Program-made: the position numbers and the translations under genes
Notes under the pieces: generated by a model
The model's database searches: none
What the model was told of the DNA's origin: nothing
Seen by the model: the letters and a program-made list of their open reading frames with translations, nothing else
Assembly: GCA_947441895.1 (NCBI GenBank)
Contig: CANEUT010000043.1
Location: forward strand, 1-10,933
DNA length: 10,933 bases
DNA from: Rickettsiales bacterium
GTDB lineage: Bacteria; Pseudomonadota; Alphaproteobacteria; Rickettsiales; UBA3002
Direction: 5' to 3'
Shown: piece by piece, positions 6,176 to 10,933 of the stretch
Position numbering within the stretch: the stretch's first letter is position 1
Layout of the letters: each line of letters opens with the position of its first letter

Positions 6176-6212
6176 AAAACAAAAGGGGCGACCTATTGCT
6201 AGATCGCCCCTT
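6176..6212 (-). terminator. Rho-independent terminator of the porin gene
   Basis: On the - strand, AAGGGGCGA (6212-6204) pairs perfectly with TCGCCCCTT (6191-6183) across a 12-base loop and is followed by TTTTGTTTTT. It lies 28 bases after the porin stop codon, as expected for an intrinsic terminator. Confidence 0.88.
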
Positions 6213-6240
6213 CGTATTTAGACCGTTTTAAGCGTAATGC

Positions 6241-7368
6241 TTAGAACGCAACTTGCGTACCAAGGATAACCGAGGTGCCCGAGTTGCTGTAAGTGGTAGC
6301 AGCCTTACGGTTATTGTCGAAGTCGTAGAAGCTAACTTCGGCGTAAGGGGTCAGGCCAGGGGCCAGTTTGTAGTCTGCACCAAGAACAACGTTCTGGAAG
6401 TCGTTGTCTGTTACGCCAGTACCGCCCTCACGGGTCGATTCCAGGTAGGTAGCCGACAGGCCAACCGGACCAGCTTCGTAGCCCAGACCAGCGGTCCAGT
6501 AAGACGAATCTACGTTTCTGGTGGTGTTCGAATCAGACCAGTCACCGTACGAACCGGCAACGCTGAAGCCTTTGTAACCAAGCAGACCGCCTACGTTGTA
6601 TGCTTCAACATCTTTCGATGCTGCTGCGCCAGCGTTAGCGAATTCACCGGTTGCCGAAGCCGAAACTTTAACACCGCTGAACTGGTTGTCATAGCTCAGA
6701 CCGAGGTTGTAAACTTCACCAAGTGCGCCGTCGTTTTTAGCACGGTTTACAGTTTGACCACGGGCAGTGTTGTCCGGGGTGTAGCTGAAACCAGCTTGGA
6801 AGCCAGCGAACTTAGGGGTGTAGTAGTTGATCTTGGTCGCGTTGTAGGTCGACTCGTCACCGAAAGCGGTGGTCGAACCGTGTTGCGATGGCAGACCAGC
6901 AGTGGTGATGTAACCAGCACCTGTGGTTGGAGCGCCGTTTACGAAGCTCGTCCATTCACCGTTGATACCACCGGTAGCAACTGCGAGGGTGGAAGCATCA
7001 ACGCGCATCGTCGAAGCGATCGACTTGTTGCCACCGAGTTCTGCACGACCCCAGTTACCCGAGAGGTAAGTGAAAGTGCGGGTTGCATTGGTACCGCCGT
7101 TGTTGACGTTACCGCTGATGTCAGCTTGGATATCGATTTGAGCGCCGTAGCCCAGACCTGCATCCGTCTTGCCATCAACTTTCACCGTTACGGTGTTTTC
7201 TTGACGGAAAGCGTTGTCACGAAGACCAGCATCGCGGTCATCGTTTGTCCAACCAGCTTGGAAATCTGAGAAACCGCCGAGCGTTACTTTCGGGGTCTCA
7301 GCCGAAGCCGCCGTTGCGATCAATGCCGCGCCAACAAGCCCAGTGGTACCTAGAAGAATTTTTTTCAT
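6241..7368 (-). CDS. Gram-negative outer-membrane porin
   Basis: The 375-residue protein has a clean Sec signal peptide (MKKILLGTTGLVGAALIATAASA, cleavage after residue 23), then ETPKVTLGGFSDFQAG, the usual first barrel strand of alphaproteobacterial porins. The rest alternates amphipathic strands and Gly/Asn-rich loops (for example RTFTYLSGNWGRAELGGNKS near residues 97-116), and the chain ends in VILGTQVAF, the C-terminal Phe recognised by the BAM machinery. It would form a trimeric diffusion channel for small solutes. It is a single-gene unit: a good ribosome site (AAGGA, 7 bases before the ATG) and its own strong terminator. The regular codon use and strong signals suggest high expression. 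Solute preference cannot be read from the sequence. Confidence 0.9.
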   Translation of the reverse strand: MKKILLGTTGLVGAALIATAASAETPKVTLGGFSDFQAGWTNDDRDAGLRDNAFRQENTVTVKVDGKTDAGLGYGAQIDIQADISGNVNNGGTNATRTFTYLSGNWGRAELGGNKSIASTMRVDASTLAVATGGINGEWTSFVNGAPTTGAGYITTAGLPSQHGSTTAFGDESTYNATKINYYTPKFAGFQAGFSYTPDNTARGQTVNRAKNDGALGEVYNLGLSYDNQFSGVKVSASATGEFANAGAAASKDVEAYNVGGLLGYKGFSVAGSYGDWSDSNTTRNVDSSYWTAGLGYEAGPVGLSATYLESTREGGTGVTDNDFQNVVLGADYKLAPGLTPYAEVSFYDFDNNRKAATTYSNSGTSVILGTQVAF

Positions 7369-7438
7369 GATTCAGTTCCTTCTTTAATGAAACAAATAAT
7401 AAGTAATAACACATAGGAGCACATGCCATTACACGAAC

Positions 7439-7472
7439 GAACACAAAATGCAAATGGATGCAGCTTGTGTTC
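7439..7472. promoter_or_regulatory. 34-bp dyad upstream of the porin gene
   Basis: GAACACAA (7439-7446) and TTGTGTTC (7465-7472) are perfect inverted arms, with an inner TGCA pair placed symmetrically (7449-7452 and 7459-7462). It begins 71 bases upstream of the porin ATG, in the porin-yggS divergent gap, so it is a candidate regulator binding site. No regulator is identified. Confidence 0.4.
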
Positions 7473-7631
7473 CACGCCGCTATTTATTAGAACGGATTGG
7501 CCTGCACGCAAGGTCGCCTAAACTAATTTTACCTATTTCGACCCCTTTCTAACCCCTCTGTTGCAGAAGTGCCACAAACGGGGCATTGGGGGGCCTTTCA
7601 CCTTCAAACACTCTTTAGCGATTTGTTTTAT

Positions 7632-8297
7632 ATGAATAATGTTGCCAATTCTTACCCTCTGAATGCGCTTGCTGAGCGGCTGAAAGCCTTAAAGCAGCAC
7701 ATGGGAAGCTACACCCGCCTGATTGGGGCCAGCAAAAGTCAGCCAGTTGAACTGTTACAAGAAGCGATTTCGCTTGGGCTCCACGATTTTGGCGAAAATA
7801 AAGTGCAGGAAGCCCAAAGCAAGTGGCCCGCCTTGAAGGCAGCACATCCGCAGGTATGTTTGCATCTAATTGGCCCGCTGCAATCAAACAAAGCAGAAGA
7901 TGCGGTGGCGCTGTTTGATGTGATTCATACCATCGACCGCGTAAAAATTGCCGATGCTTTGGCGGTAGCTTGTCAAAAATTGGCTAAAAAACCAGCGTTT
8001 CTCATTCAGGTGAATGTGGGTGAGGAGCCACAAAAAGCCGGCGTGGCCCCGCGCGATGCCGCCGCCCTTGTGGCCCATTGCCGGGCGCTTGGTTTGAATG
8101 CGGTGGGGCTTATGTGTGTGCCGCCCGAGGGAATGAACCCCGCGCCGCATTTTGCGCTGCTTGCTAACATGGCCCGCGAATTTGGTTTGAGCGAGCTGAG
8201 CATGGGCATGAGTGGTGATTATGACGTGGCGGTGCGAATGGGGGCCACGATGGTGCGGGTAGGCACGGCATTATTTGGCGCACGAAGTGCGCATTAG
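7632..8297 (+). CDS. yggS: PLP homeostasis protein (YggS/PROSC family)
   Basis: YggS-family proteins bind pyridoxal 5'-phosphate and keep free PLP and amino-acid/keto-acid pools balanced; they have no confirmed enzymatic reaction. Of 221 residues, the PLP-binding lysine is K35 in LIGASKSQP. Other family blocks follow in order: FGENKVQEAQSKW, LHLIGPLQSNK, VIHTIDR, FLIQVNVGEEPQKAG, GLMCVPP and LSMGMSGDYDVAVRMGATMVRVGTALFGAR, which contains the phosphate-binding region. The frame is open 21 codons further upstream to 7569, but those residues do not fit the family and the ATG at 7632 gives the expected N-terminus. No Shine-Dalgarno sequence is visible before it. A repeat element begins at the stop codon. 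Confidence 0.94.
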   Translation: MNNVANSYPLNALAERLKALKQHMGSYTRLIGASKSQPVELLQEAISLGLHDFGENKVQEAQSKWPALKAAHPQVCLHLIGPLQSNKAEDAVALFDVIHTIDRVKIADALAVACQKLAKKPAFLIQVNVGEEPQKAGVAPRDAAALVAHCRALGLNAVGLMCVPPEGMNPAPHFALLANMAREFGLSELSMGMSGDYDVAVRMGATMVRVGTALFGARSAH

Positions 8298-8358
8298 GCG
8301 AACGAGGGGGAGCGATAGCGCGGGGGTAAGCGCAAGCGTAGGGGACTGAGGTCCCCTT
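8297..8358 (+). repeat. Palindromic element, variant copy (yggS-hypothetical gap)
   Basis: Starting at the last base of the yggS stop, the blocks GCGAACGAGGGGG, GAGCGATAGCG, GGGGGTAAGCGCAAGCGTA and the hairpin AGGGGACTGAGGTCCCCTT follow. The last 19 bases are identical to 2645-2663; the earlier part is diverged and partly rearranged relative to the leuS copies. It fills most of the 71-base gap between two convergent genes and its hairpin could help end transcription, although no T-run follows it on the + strand. Confidence 0.7.
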
Positions 8359-8368
8359 CAATAAAAAA

Positions 8369-8926
8369 CTAAAGCACCTTACTCACGGTCACATCATTTA
8401 AATAGGGCAGCATTTGTGCTTTTTGGTATGAGCTGTGGGCTGAGGAAGCGCTGCCGCCATATAAATCGAGCACCGCATTATCTTTGCTGCTGATGACGCC
8501 CATTTCAACCGGCGCAGCCATGGGCGCAATCGATGCTAGTTCTTGCTCTGGCTCGGCGGCTGGCTCTGGCTCATCGGCCGCGGCCAATTGCGTGGGGGCT
8601 TCTGATTCATCACCCGTCAGTGCGGCAAGCAAGGTGCCGCCCACGCCCTTGCCGGTCTGATCCTGAAAAACAACATTGGCCAAGCCAATCAAAAATCCAA
8701 TGGGCCCGCCAAGCAGCATGCCGCCCGCCAATTGCGAGGCCGGCGGCGGTGTATGGCCGGTCATTTCATCGAACAGGGTAGAAACAAAGGGAATATGTTC
8801 CAGCGGATTGAGGGTATCTGCCACATCGCGCCAGGTGATGGTGGGTGCTTTTTTTAGCTCGGCCACGGAATCGGGGCCGATACCGCTTGTATCGGCAGTG
8901 CGAACACCTGCAACCGCATGAACCAT
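8369..8926 (-). CDS. Conserved-type hypothetical protein with Gly-rich hydrophobic segment
   Basis: I cannot name this 185-residue protein. The visible core is NPLEHIPFVSTLFDEMTG (residues 40-57), then a Gly-rich hydrophobic stretch QLAGGMLLGGPIGFLIGLANVVF (65-87) that could enter a membrane or form a glycine-zipper-like packing surface, then TGKGVGGTLLAALTGD. After that comes an acidic Pro/Ala/Glu linker (109-145) and a short C-terminal segment. Similar core patterns occur, as I recall, in uncharacterised alphaproteobacterial proteins. There is no signal peptide. The ATG at 8926 is preferred; an upstream extension to 8998 reads poorly as protein and runs through hairpins. It lies downstream of the atp operon on the same strand, 315 bases away, and converges with yggS. 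Confidence 0.7.
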   Translation of the reverse strand: MVHAVAGVRTADTSGIGPDSVAELKKAPTITWRDVADTLNPLEHIPFVSTLFDEMTGHTPPPASQLAGGMLLGGPIGFLIGLANVVFQDQTGKGVGGTLLAALTGDESEAPTQLAAADEPEPAAEPEQELASIAPMAAPVEMGVISSKDNAVLDLYGGSASSAHSSYQKAQMLPYLNDVTVSKVL

Positions 8927-9033
8927 GAAAACGCCCCAAAAATGATTTCGGGGTAAGCTAATGCAAGGCGCATGCCAGCAGTATTGATTAGCGCTCAAGC
9001 GCCGCGCATGCTTTCCGCCTCAATGGCGGTGTC

Positions 9034-9060
9034 GTTCGTTTGTGCTTATGCCAAACGAAC
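9034..9060. repeat. Perfect 9-bp stem hairpin
   Basis: GTTCGTTTG (9034-9042) and CAAACGAAC (9052-9060) are exact inverted arms around a 9-base loop. A second hairpin, CCGCC-TCAAT-GGCGG (9015-9029), follows immediately. No T-run follows on either strand, so an intrinsic terminator is not well supported. Confidence 0.6.
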
Positions 9061-9118
9061 TTCCACAACCGAAGCCACGACGGCATACATCGTTTTTATT
9101 ATTCAATCGCTTGTAGAC

Positions 9119-9240
9119 CGCGCGGCGTCAGGATGGATGAAATACGAGGAGTTGCCGCGCACAGGGAAGGCGCGTAGCGGCGCTGCGTAACTGAATGAGC
9201 ACGGCAAGGACAACGTAGTTCGCCATCCTCACGCCGCGCG
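9119..9240. repeat. 122-bp foldback (long imperfect inverted repeat) next to atpC
   Basis: The outer 18 bases at 9119-9136 pair with 9223-9240 with one mismatch. Complementarity continues inward imperfectly (GAA-TACG and TTGCCG blocks) for about 43 bases per arm. The loop holds another hairpin built from CGTAGC-GGC-GCTGCG. The unit begins 1 base after the atpC stop codon. It could be a miniature inverted-repeat element or the strong 3' hairpin of the atp operon. Confidence 0.7.
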
Positions 9241-9241
9241 C

Positions 9242-9511
9242 CTAGGCGCAGTCTTCGATATGGTCCGAGAGAATGGTGCAGCCGGTGGGCGATACATCGG
9301 CATAGCCGGAGCTTACCGTGAAGCGCCGCAGGGTGCTGTCATCGGCCATGCGAACGGTAATGATGCCGGGGCGAAGCATCGAAAAAAATGGCGCGTGGCC
9401 GGGCAGCACGCCAAAATCGCCTTCGGCGCCGGGAATTTCAACGCTGCGCACATGGTCATCGACCATTACGCTGGCGGGAGAAATGATTTTGAGTGGAAAT
9501 ACGTCGGCCAT
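9242..9511 (-). CDS. atpC: F1 ATP synthase epsilon subunit, short form lacking the C-terminal helical domain
   Basis: Epsilon is part of the F1 central stalk; its beta-sandwich binds gamma and the c-ring, and its C-terminal helices, where present, inhibit ATP hydrolysis. The 89 residues cover the beta-sandwich only: PLKIISPASVMVDDHVRSVEIPGAEGDFGVLPGHAPF (residues 6-42) and RRFTVSSGYADVSPTGCTILSD are typical. The chain stops just after this domain, where many family members continue for about 40 residues. Some alphaproteobacteria, as I recall including Caulobacter, have similarly short forms, so this may be natural, but an inverted-repeat unit starts right after the stop. The ATG at 9511 is supported by AGGAGA five bases upstream. 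A 138-bp repeat element separates it from atpD. Confidence 0.92.
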   Translation of the reverse strand: MADVFPLKIISPASVMVDDHVRSVEIPGAEGDFGVLPGHAPFFSMLRPGIITVRMADDSTLRRFTVSSGYADVSPTGCTILSDHIEDCA

Positions 9512-9522
9512 GGGAGTCTCCT

Positions 9523-9660
9523 AGTGATCAGAGTCGAGAGTCGAGTAAGAAAAGAAATGATCGCGCGCGGCTTGCCAATGAACTGGCACCATCAAAAGCA
9601 CGTGAACCGCTAAGCCCTAACAATGCCTCGCTCGATTCTCGACTCTCGACTCTGATCACT
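9523..9660. mobile_element. MITE-like element with perfect 23-bp terminal inverted repeats between atpD and atpC
   Basis: Bases 9523-9545 are the exact reverse complement of 9638-9660. Each arm contains the heptamer GAGTCGA twice (CTCGACT in the other arm, plus a third related CTCGATT next to it). The 92-base interior has no coding potential and a small hairpin, TGCCA-ATGAAC-TGGCA. No target-site duplication is evident at the borders. The right-hand arm lies 9 bases after the atpD stop; the left-hand arm abuts the atpC ribosome site on its upstream side. Confidence 0.65.
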
Positions 9661-9669
9661 TCTTTTCCC

Positions 9670-10933
<1,264 letters not shown>

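Larger units (their letters stand above)
5849..6240. other. Intergenic region between lipoprotein and porin genes: repeats and terminator, no gene
   Basis: This 392-base gap carries the probable promoter of the lipoprotein-leuS operon near 5888-5915, several families of palindromic repeats between about 5924 and 6166, and the porin terminator at 6176-6212. A 92-codon open frame runs through it on the + strand, but its translation is dominated by the palindromic repeats themselves and it is not a gene. No tRNA or other RNA gene was recognised. Confidence 0.7.
8927..9241. other. Hairpin-dense intergenic region between atpC and the hypothetical gene
   Basis: No gene is seen in these 315 bases. 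Read in - strand order after the atpC stop, it contains a long foldback (9240-9119), a 58-base AT-rich stretch (9118-9061), a perfect 9-bp hairpin (9060-9034), a 5-bp GC hairpin (9029-9015), a GCGC-TCAA-GCGC hairpin (9002-8991), a nested stem (8992-8957) and a CCCC/GGGG hairpin (8953-8934) just before the next start codon. It could be a structured leader, a set of weak terminators or accumulated repeats. Confidence 0.6.

Noticed and set aside
5924..6202. 92-codon + strand open frame with peptides such as CHSREGGN and EIPAFAGMTD
   Set aside because: The peptides are the translation of the TGTCAT-type palindromes at 6005-6166; no ribosome site or protein-like pattern outside the repeats.
6253..7269. 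338-codon + strand open frame opposite the porin gene
   Set aside because: Antisense shadow of the porin; the - strand frame has signal peptide, terminal Phe, ribosome site and terminator.
7569..7631. 21-residue N-terminal extension of YggS
   Set aside because: Not family-like and has no ribosome site; the ATG at 7632 gives the usual length.
8927..8998. 24-residue N-terminal extension of the hypothetical protein
   Set aside because: Runs through hairpins and reads as Cys/His/Trp-rich non-protein sequence; the ATG at 8926 is more plausible.

Overview
This window comes from the chromosome of an alphaproteobacterium. The evidence is the gene order parB / holA-lptE-leuS-(DUF3576-like lipoprotein), which is an alphaproteobacterial arrangement, together with an atpD-atpC operon end, a single-barrel porin of alphaproteobacterial type and a YggS-type PLP protein. 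The order cannot be fixed from this sequence alone. Housekeeping genes look moderately GC-rich. The toxin-antitoxin pair near the left edge is visibly more AT-rich.

Layout, left to right. (1) 1-147 is the 3' end of parB on the + strand. (2) 144-786 is a BrnT/BrnA toxin-antitoxin operon on the - strand, wedged between parB and holA; its antitoxin gene overlaps the parB stop by 4 bases tail to tail. A perfect 12-bp palindrome sits on its putative promoter. (3) 837-5848 is a tight - strand operon: a DUF3576-like lipoprotein gene, then leuS (4-base gap), lptE and holA (26-base overlap). (4) 5849-6240 has no gene but holds several families of palindromic repeats and the porin terminator. (5) 6241-7368 is a porin gene (- strand). 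(6) 7632-8297 is yggS (+). (7) 8369-8926 is a conserved-looking hypothetical gene (-). (8) 8927-9241 is a hairpin-dense intergenic region ending in a 122-bp foldback. (9) 9242-10933 holds atpC and partial atpD (-), separated by a 138-bp element with perfect 23-bp terminal inverted repeats.

The most interesting signal is a dispersed GC-rich palindromic element. It occurs twice inside leuS, in the same reading frame, adding the peptide VAEGEPRSEGV plus a short tail at two places where LeuRS families vary in length. At least three related or partly related copies lie nearby: two in the leuS-lptE gap and one starting at the yggS stop codon. This closely resembles in behaviour the Rickettsia palindromic elements, selfish repeats known to insert in frame into protein genes, but the sequence is not one I recognise.

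Functionally the region is mostly housekeeping: chromosome partition (ParB), clamp loading (HolA), LPS export (LptE), leucyl-tRNA charging (LeuS), PLP homeostasis (YggS) and ATP synthesis (AtpD, AtpC). The accessory layer consists of the toxin-antitoxin pair and at least three kinds of small repeats that have settled in nearly every intergenic gap.
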